A stretch of 64,000 nucleotides of DNA, taken from assembly GCF_900155545.1 (NCBI RefSeq), contig NZ_LT732525.1, forward strand, positions 443,424-507,423, read 5' to 3'. This stretch comes from Clostridium sp. Marseille-P2415 (GTDB lineage: Bacteria > Bacillota > Clostridia > Lachnospirales > Lachnospiraceae). The notes beneath the pieces were generated by a model, which made no database searches, was not told the origin of the DNA, and saw only the letters and a list, made by a program, of their open reading frames with translations. This document shows, piece after piece, positions 34,930 through 42,769 of this stretch. Position numbers and translations under genes: made by a program. How positions within the stretch are numbered: the first letter of the stretch is position 1; the number at the start of each line of letters is the position of its first letter.

Positions 34930-36483
34930 TCATCCTCTTTCATTATATACAGTTTTACCATCCATGATTGTCATGACTACCTTCGCTTCTTTACAATCCC
35001 CCGGGGCTGCCTTTAACAAATTCCGGTCAAATACAGCGATATCCGCAAGCTTACCTTCTTCAAGTGTTCCAAGTACTGTTTCCATACCCAGATTCCTCTG
35101 GCCTCCGATTGTCCATGCCTTGAGCAATTCACTGACCGATAGCGTATTCTCCTGCTGAAATGGCCCTTCTCCCTGCAAATACCCATAACAAGAATAATAA
35201 ATAGATTCCGGTACATCGGTGATCATAAGCGGTAAATCGGTAGCTCCGCTTAAATTCATTCCTGCATCCGCCATCCTACGGCGGTTCCAGTAATTCTTTC
35301 CACGTACCTCTCCAATCGTATTCTTAATATTATTACGAATAACTTCACCAGAATCTAATGACATGATCTGGAAATACAATTCTGCGCCGGCCCCCATGCT
35401 TCCAAGCTTTTCAATATCTACTTCATCGGAAAACTCCATATCCGTCAATACATGCCGGTTCTTTAATTTCCCATTTACTTTCTGACACTTATTGAAGATT
35501 GCCGCTGCCCTCGCAACTGCGGCATCCCCCTGTGCGTGTAAGGAATAACGAAATCCTTCAGCATCTGCTGCAAGAACATCCGTTTCGATCTGATCATATG
35601 CAATTTCAATGCCGCAAGTAAAATCTTTCCCCTGGTAAGTCTGTTTTAAATCTCCGCGAAAATCTGCAATCGTTCCATCTGTCATACAGTTAAAACCACT
35701 GAACCGGATTTTATCACCGGTAAACAATTCCCGCATTCTTCCTGCATACTCCAGATTCATTCTGCTGCCAACCGGCTGTGACATAAAAAATGTTCTTAAA
35801 TGCAAATCCTCAGACTCTTCCATTTCCTTCAGATAATCGGTAAATCCATAAAAATCATCAAATCCCATCTCCTTTACCGCCGTAACACCCTTTGCATTCA
35901 TCATTGCCATATAATCTTTAAATTCTTTTTTAATAAAAGTCCTGTCATTCAAATATTCCCGCATAATACGGTAATATCTTTCCGGATAACATGTATCCGG
36001 CGTAAACTGATATAGCTTTTTCGCCTTTTGATTCATAATACAGGTACAACGATCTTCTGAAAAAAGAATCACCGCTTTATCCGGATATTCGCTCTCCAGC
36101 ATTTTCTCTGCTTCACCGGAATCCCATCTTTCAGGTTTCCAGCCATGTCCAAACAACGCACCCTCCGGCTTTTTCTCCTGTTCATATTTTTTAAGAAGCA
36201 GACGCCCCATTTCATTATCCGATACTTCTGAGATATCTGCGCCAATATGATAAATGGCATATCCGGTAAAAAAGGTATGTGTATCTACAATTCCCGGCAT
36301 AACCTGTTCTTCTTCAAACTGAAGGACCTGTTCTGCATGATCTAATACCTCCTGCTCTGGTTTTCCGAAACCTTTTTTTACAATTTTGTTATTGCGTATA
36401 CACAGGTAACCTTCAAAGGTTAATTCAGCTATACCATCAAACATATTCTTTGCCACAATTACCATTGAATATTTTTGAATCAT
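34930..36483 (-). CDS. YtcJ-like amidohydrolase
   Basis: Cytoplasmic metal-dependent amidohydrolase of 517 residues. The metal motif near residue 58 reads VDTHTF rather than the usual HxH form. Later come HAQGDAAV with a ligand His, HVLTDMEF, and LSGATDLPLM with the catalytic Asp. It belongs to the amidohydrolase_3/YtcJ group, whose members hydrolyse N-acyl or N-formyl compounds. ATG 36483 follows AGGAGGGAGGAAG and is preferred over 36516. First gene after the GntR-controlled promoter of the Amadori locus. It might open acylated or cyclic amino-acid conjugates, which is inference. The replaced first metal His makes activity uncertain. Confidence 0.75.
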   Translation of the reverse strand: MIQKYSMVIVAKNMFDGIAELTFEGYLCIRNNKIVKKGFGKPEQEVLDHAEQVLQFEEEQVMPGIVDTHTFFTGYAIYHIGADISEVSDNEMGRLLLKKYEQEKKPEGALFGHGWKPERWDSGEAEKMLESEYPDKAVILFSEDRCTCIMNQKAKKLYQFTPDTCYPERYYRIMREYLNDRTFIKKEFKDYMAMMNAKGVTAVKEMGFDDFYGFTDYLKEMEESEDLHLRTFFMSQPVGSRMNLEYAGRMRELFTGDKIRFSGFNCMTDGTIADFRGDLKQTYQGKDFTCGIEIAYDQIETDVLAADAEGFRYSLHAQGDAAVARAAAIFNKCQKVNGKLKNRHVLTDMEFSDEVDIEKLGSMGAGAELYFQIMSLDSGEVIRNNIKNTIGEVRGKNYWNRRRMADAGMNLSGATDLPLMITDVPESIYYSCYGYLQGEGPFQQENTLSVSELLKAWTIGGQRNLGMETVLGTLEEGKLADIAVFDRNLLKAAPGDCKEAKVVMTIMDGKTVYNERG

Positions 36484-36499
36484 CTTCCTCCCTCCTTTA

Positions 36500-36535
36500 G
36501 ATACGTATTGTATCATCTCATATCGTTATATTCAA
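36500..36535 (-). promoter_or_regulatory. Promoter of the Amadori operon with overlapping operator
   Basis: On the minus strand TTGAAT (36530-36535) and TACAAT (36507-36512) have a 17-bp spacer. The imperfect dyad GATAC-N5-GTATC (36500-36514) covers the -10 box, a position suited to repression by the neighbouring GntR-family protein. Confidence 0.6.
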
Positions 36536-36602
36536 TATCTATTCAGAAGAAAAAAAATTTTCAGCTTATTATACATTTTATAGTTCATTTTTTGTTTGAA
36601 TT

Positions 36603-36662
36603 GCACAAAAAAAAGACTATCCTTAGCCTGTCCTAGTAACTAAAACTGCTTTGTAGTCTTTC
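36603..36662 (-). terminator. Possible terminator after the GntR gene
   Basis: Reading leftward, AAAGACTA (complement of 36654-36661) and TAGTCTTT (complement of 36612-36619) form an 8-bp stem with a 34-base loop, followed by TTTTT. The large loop makes this weak. Confidence 0.4.
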
Positions 36663-36686
36663 TTTATATATTCTGTTATTTATCTG

Positions 36687-37412
36687 CTAAATAGAAATCA
36701 TATACCTGCTTCCCACAATCGTCTCATAGCTGATATATACAGGCTGATTTTGTTGGTCCTCAATGTAATTGCAAAGTATCATCACCGGCTCGCCCGCCAA
36801 TATATTGAGATGCTCTGCTATTTTCTGAGAGGCTGTTCCTATTTCTATCGTACTTCTGCTTCTGGCCGATCCTTTAAAATGATAACTTTCCTCCAATAAC
36901 TGGAACAAAGATCCATTTTCCAGCCTGTCAACCGGAAAACCGGTAAATCTTTTTGCAGGAAGATATATCTGTTCATATATCACAGGTATTCTATCTGCAG
37001 ATAAGACCCGGGTTATCGCAATTAAATGTTCCCCATCCGGTAAATGCAGAAAATCCTGCTGCCACTTCTCAGGTTCCACAATATCGCTGGATAACACATG
37101 TGAGTACGGCTTTCGTTCATTCATCCGACAGGTTTCTGTAAAACTCTCATTACTCTGCTGTTCTATTTTCCGATAGATTTTAGGTGCCTCAACAAAAGTC
37201 CCCTTCCCCTGCTGCTTGACCAGGTAGCCCTGTTTACATAATTCCTCAATCGTCTTACGCACTGTGATACGGCTGACCTCGTATTGTTCTGAAAGTTCTG
37301 GTTCTGTTGGTATTTTGTCTCCCGGTTTATACTGTCCCGTACGGATTAATGACTTTAATTCCTTCATCAGCTGACGATAAAGAGGCTGATGTGAATCTTT
37401 TTCTAAGCTCAT
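36687..37412 (-). CDS. GntR/UTRA-family regulator (FrlR-like)
   Basis: Regulator of 241 residues. Residues 1-75 form the GntR winged helix (PLYRQLMKELKSLIRTGQYKPGDK, SRITVRKTIEELCKQGYLVKQQGKGTFV). A UTRA effector-binding domain covers about 95-240 (VLSADRIPVIYEQIYLP, RSRSTIEIGTA). HutC-type regulators of this form bind phosphosugars or amino-acid derivatives; in E. coli FrlR controls frlABCD. It is the first gene of the locus, reads the same way and has its own promoter region, with a dyad at 37432-37450. Likely ligand: a phosphorylated Amadori compound (inference). Confidence 0.88.
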   Translation of the reverse strand: MSLEKDSHQPLYRQLMKELKSLIRTGQYKPGDKIPTEPELSEQYEVSRITVRKTIEELCKQGYLVKQQGKGTFVEAPKIYRKIEQQSNESFTETCRMNERKPYSHVLSSDIVEPEKWQQDFLHLPDGEHLIAITRVLSADRIPVIYEQIYLPAKRFTGFPVDRLENGSLFQLLEESYHFKGSARSRSTIEIGTASQKIAEHLNILAGEPVMILCNYIEDQQNQPVYISYETIVGSRYMISI

Positions 37413-37431
37413 ATTTTTACTCCAATTTCTT

Positions 37432-37450
37432 TGATATTATGATTATATCA
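37432..37450. promoter_or_regulatory. Dyad before the GntR gene
   Basis: TGATAT-N7-ATATCA lies about 20-38 bases before the GntR start and resembles a HutC-type operator. Read on the minus strand, its start TGATATAAT resembles TGATACAAT of the second promoter dyad at 36.5 kb. May mediate autoregulation. Confidence 0.4.
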
Positions 37451-37570
37451 TTTCTGTTAAAATTCTTCAATGTTGTTTAAGCAGATGGCGGACCTATCAT
37501 TTAATCCTGATGTTATTTTGTGATTGGAAAACAGATTACTGACCATTTCAGATGTGTACGAAGAATTATA

Positions 37571-37613
37571 AGGGGATGCCGCACTAAGTTAAGTAATTAG
37601 TGAGGCATCCCCT
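37571..37613. terminator. Hairpin after the AGCS symporter gene
   Basis: AGGGGATGCC..CACTAA pairs with TTAGTG..GGCATCCCCT, a stem of about 16 bp. It is followed by CTTTT on the plus strand and TTATAATT on the minus strand. It ends the leftward symporter transcript and isolates it from the GntR gene. Confidence 0.65.
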
Positions 37614-37637
37614 CTTTTAATGACGGAAGAAATGCTG

Positions 37638-39005
37638 TCATTTTTTCATGATGTCCTCACCGCGTGCCGCCATTGCAACAATGCCGGACGAAGCAAGCAG
37701 CGCGATCAGGTTTGGAAATACCATCAGGGCATTAAATAAGTCGGACAGATTCCAAACCAGCTGTACCTTGAGAAAGGAACCAAGTACAATAAACAGTACA
37801 ACGATCAGGGCATATACCTTGGTTGCCTTGATTCCAAAGAGTGCCTTTACATTGACTTCACCAAAGAAATACCAGCCAATGATAGTGGAAAAGGCAAAAA
37901 ACAGCAGACATACTGCAATAAAAGCGTTGCCAAACGACCCAAACGCCTGGCTGAATGCCATCTGTGCCAGAGCAGTGCCCTGCGGTGCACCCTCGACCCC
38001 CGGTTTCAGCTGGCCGGATGTCAAAATCACCAATGCGGTCAAGGTCAGTACAATAAATGTGTCAATGAAAACACCCATAATGGCCATGACTCCCTGATCC
38101 TGCGGCTTCTCGACCTTTGCGATCGCATGTGCATGCGGGGTGGAACCCATACCGGCCTCGTTGGAGAACAGACCGCGCGCCACGCCGAACCGCATCGCTT
38201 CACGCACCCCGATACCGGCGGCACCTCCAAGCACAGCCCGGGGATTGAACGCACCGACAAAGATGGATTCCAAAGCAGGAAGCAGGGACGCATGGTTTAT
38301 AACCAGCACAATCAGACAGCCAACGATATAAAAGCCCGCCATGACAGGCACCAGCTTTTCCGTTAATGCTGCAATGCGCTTGACGCCTCCAAGAAAAGTA
38401 AATGCCGCAATGGCCGCAATTATGACACCGACAGCCAGGGGATCGAAGCCAAAAGCAGTGTGAAATGCCTGGCCAATAGAATTTGCCTGCACCATATTTC
38501 CGGTGAAGCCCAGCGCGAAGATGATAGCCAGAGAGAAAAATCCTGCCAGTACTTTTCCAAAAGTGCCCTGAAAGCATGCCTTGATATAGTAAATAGGACC
38601 GCCGGTGACTTCTCCATGAGCATTGACCGTCTTATATTTCTGGGCCAGCACAGCTTCTCCGTAGTTTGTTGCCATACCGAAAAATGCGGACAGCCACATC
38701 CAGAAAATCGCACCCGGGCCGCCGGAATACAATGCGGTCGCACAGCCGGCAATATTTCCGGTACCTACCTGCGCTGCGATCGCAGTTGTCAGAGCCTGAA
38801 ACGATGACATACCATCTTTTCCGGCAGTTTCCCCATTGAGGCGGAAGCTGCCGAACATCCGCTTAAAGCCTTCCCCAAACTTTCGAATCTGTACAAAGCG
38901 CGTACGAAGTGTGAACAGAATTCCTGTTCCAACGAGCAGGTACAATAAAATACTGTTCCATACGATACCGCTGATTTTGTCGACGAGTTGTGTAAACTGT
39001 TCCAT
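37638..39005 (-). CDS. AGCS-family sodium:alanine/glycine symporter
   Basis: Membrane symporter of 455 residues of the alanine-or-glycine:cation (AlsT/DagA) family. Signatures include TTAIAAQVGTGNIAGCATALYSGGPGA in the first repeat, GGPIYYI, and GLFSNEAGMGSTPHAHA in the middle; about 11 helices. ATG 39005 with AAAGGA nine bases upstream gives the usual start; the frame upstream of it is riboswitch leader. A tandem glycine aptamer and terminator precede it, so it most probably moves glycine. Whether glycine turns it on or off is not decided by sequence alone. Confidence 0.9.
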   Translation of the reverse strand: MEQFTQLVDKISGIVWNSILLYLLVGTGILFTLRTRFVQIRKFGEGFKRMFGSFRLNGETAGKDGMSSFQALTTAIAAQVGTGNIAGCATALYSGGPGAIFWMWLSAFFGMATNYGEAVLAQKYKTVNAHGEVTGGPIYYIKACFQGTFGKVLAGFFSLAIIFALGFTGNMVQANSIGQAFHTAFGFDPLAVGVIIAAIAAFTFLGGVKRIAALTEKLVPVMAGFYIVGCLIVLVINHASLLPALESIFVGAFNPRAVLGGAAGIGVREAMRFGVARGLFSNEAGMGSTPHAHAIAKVEKPQDQGVMAIMGVFIDTFIVLTLTALVILTSGQLKPGVEGAPQGTALAQMAFSQAFGSFGNAFIAVCLLFFAFSTIIGWYFFGEVNVKALFGIKATKVYALIVVLFIVLGSFLKVQLVWNLSDLFNALMVFPNLIALLASSGIVAMAARGEDIMKK

Positions 39006-39130
39006 TTGCAAAAATCCTTTCTGTTTTTTGATAAACCGGAAGAAACACGCTCTGCGAGTTTCTCCGGTTATCGCGGCAGTCGCCAAGTGAACATGTAAAC
39101 ATGTTCGTTTGGCTCGTTGTTCGCGTAAAT

Positions 39131-39163
39131 AAAAAAGCCAAACCATACTTCCATGATTTGGCT
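39131..39163 (-). terminator. Intrinsic terminator of the glycine riboswitch
   Basis: On the minus strand AGCCAAATCAT pairs with ATGGTTTGGCT (one mismatch) and TTTTTT follows. It lies between the aptamers and the symporter start, so it is the likely expression platform. Confidence 0.75.
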
Positions 39164-39208
39164 CTAAAAACAAACGAATAAAGGCACAATGGCCGCTATA
39201 AGCTTGAA

Positions 39209-39375
39209 CTCTGTCCTTTTGCCTGAGAGATTAACGCGAATAACACGCGCCTTGCACCTTCGGCACTCAAAATTGAGATTCTCCAGAGCCACATCCATTC
39301 ATAGTCCCTGCCCGATGCTCCGGGCGCCTGAGAGTGTTACTCCTTCGGCAGACAACCGTCATTTTCCTACGAACT
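39209..39375 (-). ncRNA. Tandem glycine riboswitch
   Basis: Two glycine aptamers read leftward. The first has GCCGAAGGAG (complement of 39340-39349) and CTCTCAGGC (39326-39334). The second has GTGCCGAAGGTGCAAGG followed by CTCTCAGGCAAAAGGACAG near 39250-39211. These GCCGAAGG and CTCTCAGGC pairs are the conserved core of gcvT-type RNA, and both aptamers look complete with a short linker. It controls the AGCS symporter through the terminator at 39131-39163. Confidence 0.9.
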
Positions 39376-39406
39376 TCACTTGTTGGAATGTAACTTTTTC
39401 GACTCA

Positions 39407-39435
39407 ACAGTAACATATTATTTTAAGAATGTCAA
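39407..39435 (-). promoter_or_regulatory. Promoter of the riboswitch transcript
   Basis: On the minus strand TTGACA (39430-39435) and TACTGT (39407-39412) have a 17-bp spacer. Transcription would start about 30 bases before the first aptamer. Confidence 0.7.
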
Positions 39436-39496
39436 GAAAAAGCACCCATCGGCGTACTGTTTCTGATTGGAATTCCTTATTTTATTTATTTCACGG

Positions 39497-40219
39497 CTAA
39501 TCTCTTCGTTTCAGCCATAAAACTGCAAATATGGTACAGAAAACCAGATAGATAAGGCTGCTGGCAATAAATTGTCCCATGCTGCACCCCATCGGTCCTT
39601 GCGGATTGTTGGCTCTCATGCCCAAATCTAATAATGAGTAAGGGTACAAGACTCCATAGCCTTTCGAAAGTGCTGCAATTCCTCCGATTCCGCCTGTCAT
39701 GGCAATCCCCACGGGTACGGCAAAGCTGCGGATCACAAGGGAAAAACAAAGCTGAACCGCACAAATGACGATCCCGCTGATAACACCGTATACCAGCCAT
39801 TCAAAAAGTTCTGGGGGAACAGGCCCTGCCAGGTTAGAAAGCTTTCCGGAAATCACAAACAAAACGCCAACCCAAAACTGGGTAAAAAACACCATAACAG
39901 AAGCTGCAAGAAGCTTTGACAGGTAAATATATATAACCGGTACCGGTATCGTCATAACAGAGTTCCAGTTATGGTTTGTATGTTCCAGGCGGCATAAGTA
40001 AGAGCAGTAAACACCTATGATCGACGGAAGAAAGAAATAACAGGTGAACAGTGTATGCTGTGTCCATAGGCTATACCACCGTTCCTGAAGGATTTCGGTA
40101 TTTTGAAGGTAATTGAACGTCCCCATAAATGCCGGCAGTACGGGTAAAATAAAAAATGCAAGCCAGACAGGACTGCGCTTAAGCTTCATCCTTTCCGCAC
40201 GAAATGTTCTGAAAAACAT
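39497..40219 (-). CDS. Lantibiotic-resistance-type ABC permease (MutG/CprC-like)
   Basis: ABC-2 type permease of 240 residues with six helices. It starts MFFRTFRAERMKLKRSPVWLAFFILP, the usual opening of lantibiotic-immunity permeases, and contains IGVYCSYLCRLEHTNHNWNSV, typical of the MutG/EpiG group. Third gene of an ABC operon after a MutE-like permease (2-base gap) and an ATPase. Expected to expel cationic antimicrobial peptides from the membrane. Confidence 0.82.
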   Translation of the reverse strand: MFFRTFRAERMKLKRSPVWLAFFILPVLPAFMGTFNYLQNTEILQERWYSLWTQHTLFTCYFFLPSIIGVYCSYLCRLEHTNHNWNSVMTIPVPVIYIYLSKLLAASVMVFFTQFWVGVLFVISGKLSNLAGPVPPELFEWLVYGVISGIVICAVQLCFSLVIRSFAVPVGIAMTGGIGGIAALSKGYGVLYPYSLLDLGMRANNPQGPMGCSMGQFIASSLIYLVFCTIFAVLWLKRRD

Positions 40220-40221
40220 GA

Positions 40222-40971
40222 TTACATCTCCTTTCTCACAAACAGCATACGGCCTGCTATATAGATCACGGCAAACATGATACCTAACAGCATGAAACCA
40301 GTCCAGTCAATCGGAACAGAATAAAAATCAGTAACACGCGTATCCCTGTCCCAATTCATTCCAACCTGAATCAAAATTCCATAATACCCCCAGAGGAGAC
40401 ATTTTTGAATGCCTTTCGGGAAAAACATGCTAAAAAGTCCTGCAAAACTGCCGATCAGTCCCACGGTAAAAGGCAGCATCTGGTTTGCAAAAAGAAGAGA
40501 TAACACCTGCTGCAGAACCAGGAGGGTCAAATTAATGGCTGTGGTAAAAAGCAGATGGTAAAAGAGCTTATCAACCGGCAGCACTTCCCCAAATCCCTTG
40601 ACATTACCGAATATAATAATCACAATGACCTGAAAAAATCCTACCGCTATCATATGCAATGCCCCGCATATGAATTTGGCATCAAAAAGTTTTCCTGCAG
40701 GCATCACCGTATGAAGAAGCTTGAATGTATGCCCCTTATGTTCCACATCACAAAGCCTGGACGCAATGACTGCTATGATCACCGGCATCATGACCGCATT
40801 GAGCACGGGAAAGTGATACAAACACCGCTCCCAGCCTTGTGATAATTCATGGGCATCCATATTTCGAAAAGCCCAAAGCCCCCATAAGCATTGTGCACCA
40901 AGCAATGCAGCCGCTGCAAGCCATATTTTTCTTCCGCGTATTTTTTGAAATTCTATTAAAAGTTCTTTCAT
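40222..40971 (-). CDS. Lantibiotic-resistance-type ABC permease (MutE/CprB-like)
   Basis: ABC-2 permease of 249 residues with six helices. MKELLIEFQKIRGRKIWLAAAALLG and ASRLCDVEHKGHTFKLLHTV are typical of the MutE/EpiE group. Its start overlaps the ATPase stop (both touch base 40971), so translation is coupled. It forms the membrane part with the 240-residue permease. Confidence 0.82.
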   Translation of the reverse strand: MKELLIEFQKIRGRKIWLAAAALLGAQCLWGLWAFRNMDAHELSQGWERCLYHFPVLNAVMMPVIIAVIASRLCDVEHKGHTFKLLHTVMPAGKLFDAKFICGALHMIAVGFFQVIVIIIFGNVKGFGEVLPVDKLFYHLLFTTAINLTLLVLQQVLSLLFANQMLPFTVGLIGSFAGLFSMFFPKGIQKCLLWGYYGILIQVGMNWDRDTRVTDFYSVPIDWTGFMLLGIMFAVIYIAGRMLFVRKEM

Positions 40972-41885
40972 TACAGACTCACCGCCGTTCCTGTCAGCTC
41001 TAAAAAGATATCTTCCAGTGATTTTCTCCGTTCTTCGATGCGCACAATACCTATTTGTTCATTAAAAAGCTGAAAAATATAATTTACGAGGTCACTATCG
41101 GCAAGATCCGGCAGCATCAGGTAGTCTTCCGCTTCCTGACATGAAATTCCCTGACTCCTTAATATTTTTTCAGCGGCTTTGTTATCTAAGGTGCGCACGG
41201 CAATGCTGTTGCTGCTCCGTTCATGAAGTGCGGATAAGCAGTTCTGAAAAACAAGCTCTCCTTTGCTGATAACTCCGATATGGGTGGCCATCTGTTCTAT
41301 TTCACCCAGCAGATGGCTGGAAACCATGACAGTCATTCCATATAACCCGGGCAGCGAACAGATCAGTTCACGCATTTCCTGAATTCCGGCCGGATCAAGG
41401 CCGTTCGTAGGCTCATCCAGGACCAGAAGCCTCGGATTCCCTAATAAGGCACAGGCAAGGCCAAGTCTTTGTTTCATCCCCAGAGAATACTGTCCGGCTT
41501 TTTTGTCTTTCTGATTTTCAAGACGGACAATCTTTAACACTCTGTCAATTTCATTATCCGGCAGCCCCTTCAGCGTACTGATAATTTTTAGATTTTCTCT
41601 TCCTGTCAGATGCCCGTAATAGCTGGGCGATTCGATCAGAGATCCTACCTCCTTTAATATGGCAAGCCGGTTAGAATCGTTTACCTGTCTGCCAAAGACG
41701 GTAATGATACCGCTCGTCGGTCTTGCCAGCCCTAATATCATTTTCATTGTAGTGGATTTACCTGCTCCGTTTGGCCCGAGAAAACCATACACACCTCCCT
41801 CAGGCACTGCAAGGTCCAAATCCTTAACCCGTAATGCTTCTCCATATTGCTTACAAAGAGCATTCGTCGTTATAATGTCCGTCAT
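40971..41885 (-). CDS. Lantibiotic-resistance-type ABC ATPase (MutF/CprA-like)
   Basis: ATPase of 304 residues: Walker A GPNGAGKS, Q-loop region SLIESPSYYGHLTGRENLK, signature YSLGMKQRLGLACALLG, Walker B LLVLDEPTNGLDP, switch His in VSSHLLGE. The SLIESPSYY stretch and the C-terminal extension are characteristic of lantibiotic protection ATPases. First gene of the operon, divergent from a response regulator/kinase pair. In Clostridioides difficile the equivalent CprABC set is induced by CprK-CprR on exposure to lantibiotics. Confidence 0.88.
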   Translation of the reverse strand: MTDIITTNALCKQYGEALRVKDLDLAVPEGGVYGFLGPNGAGKSTTMKMILGLARPTSGIITVFGRQVNDSNRLAILKEVGSLIESPSYYGHLTGRENLKIISTLKGLPDNEIDRVLKIVRLENQKDKKAGQYSLGMKQRLGLACALLGNPRLLVLDEPTNGLDPAGIQEMRELICSLPGLYGMTVMVSSHLLGEIEQMATHIGVISKGELVFQNCLSALHERSSNSIAVRTLDNKAAEKILRSQGISCQEAEDYLMLPDLADSDLVNYIFQLFNEQIGIVRIEERRKSLEDIFLELTGTAVSL

Positions 41886-41902
41886 TTGATACTCTCCTTT
41901 TC

Positions 41903-42014
41903 TGTTAGATGAAACTCATCCTAACAAAGCTTCCTTACGGGAGGCTGTATGGAACCTTACATTTACCTTAAACTTGGACATTCCTGTCCATTTTCCGTTT
42001 ATTTAGGCTATAAT
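41903..42014. promoter_or_regulatory. Divergent control region of the Cpr-like module
   Basis: Two ACCTTA repeats (41954-41959, 41965-41970) have the 11-bp period typical of OmpR-type regulator sites and point toward the ABC operon. TGGACA-TTCC-TGTCCA (41975-41990) is a palindrome. TATAAT at 42009-42014, with a poor TGTCCA -35 at 18 bp, serves the regulator gene. TGTTAGATGA/TCATCCTAACA (41903-41926) can form a hairpin in the ABC leader. Confidence 0.5.
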
Positions 42015-42049
42015 GATAATAATACGAAATGAAAGGGTTAAACAGACAA

Positions 42050-42769
42050 ATGAACGATATTTTTGACTGCAGACTGCTTCTTGTAGACGATGAGCCGAAA
42101 CTTCGAAAGATGGTAATAGACATACTGAAACAAAGCGGTTTTTATAAAATTTTCTCTGCAGGTGACTGCAGAGAGGCCCGTTGGCTTTTTGCATCGGAAA
42201 AACCGGACGGCGTCATTCTGGACGTTTCCCTGCCCGATGGTGACGGTTTTTCACTGATGCGGGAATTCCGTGCCATATCCTCTGTACCGGTATTGTTTCT
42301 TTCCGCCCGGGATGAAGACGAAAGCCGCCTGCTGGGCCTTGGGCTTGGTGCCGATGATTATATTACAAAGCCATTTCTTCCAAAAGAATTGACATTAAGG
42401 CTTCATGCTGTTTTAAACCGTACTTATTTTCCAGCCATACTGAATCAAAAAGAAAAACCGGTTTTTTATCTGGGTGAAACAAAAATAGATCTAAACAGCG
42501 GAACGGCAACCTCTCCAAATAATTCTTTTACGCTTACCGCAAAGGAATACGCCTTGCTTGAAAAACTGTATGAAAACCGGGAAAAGATCGTGACCGGGGA
42601 CAGTTTATGCCTTGCGGCATGGGGGGATACGCTCTACGGCTATGAAAACACATTGATGGTGCACATTCGCCGTTTGCGCGAAAAAATCGAACCGGAACCT
42701 TCCAGTCCCCAATTTCTGATGACAGTACGGGGACTTGGCTACAAACTGCAGGGGGTGACCATTCCTTGA
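42050..42769 (+). CDS. OmpR-family response regulator (CprR-like)
   Basis: Response regulator of 239 residues. The receiver has LLLVDDEP, the phospho-acceptor Asp in GVILDVSLPDGDG and Lys in DYITKPFLP; the OmpR winged helix ends TVRGLGYKLQ. ATG 42050 with AAAGGG about 12 bases upstream is chosen. ATG 42029 would leave almost no leader after the TATAAT at 42009. It overlaps the kinase gene start and is divergent from the lantibiotic-type ABC operon, so it should activate that operon. Confidence 0.88.
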   Translation: MNDIFDCRLLLVDDEPKLRKMVIDILKQSGFYKIFSAGDCREARWLFASEKPDGVILDVSLPDGDGFSLMREFRAISSVPVLFLSARDEDESRLLGLGLGADDYITKPFLPKELTLRLHAVLNRTYFPAILNQKEKPVFYLGETKIDLNSGTATSPNNSFTLTAKEYALLEKLYENREKIVTGDSLCLAAWGDTLYGYENTLMVHIRRLREKIEPEPSSPQFLMTVRGLGYKLQGVTIP

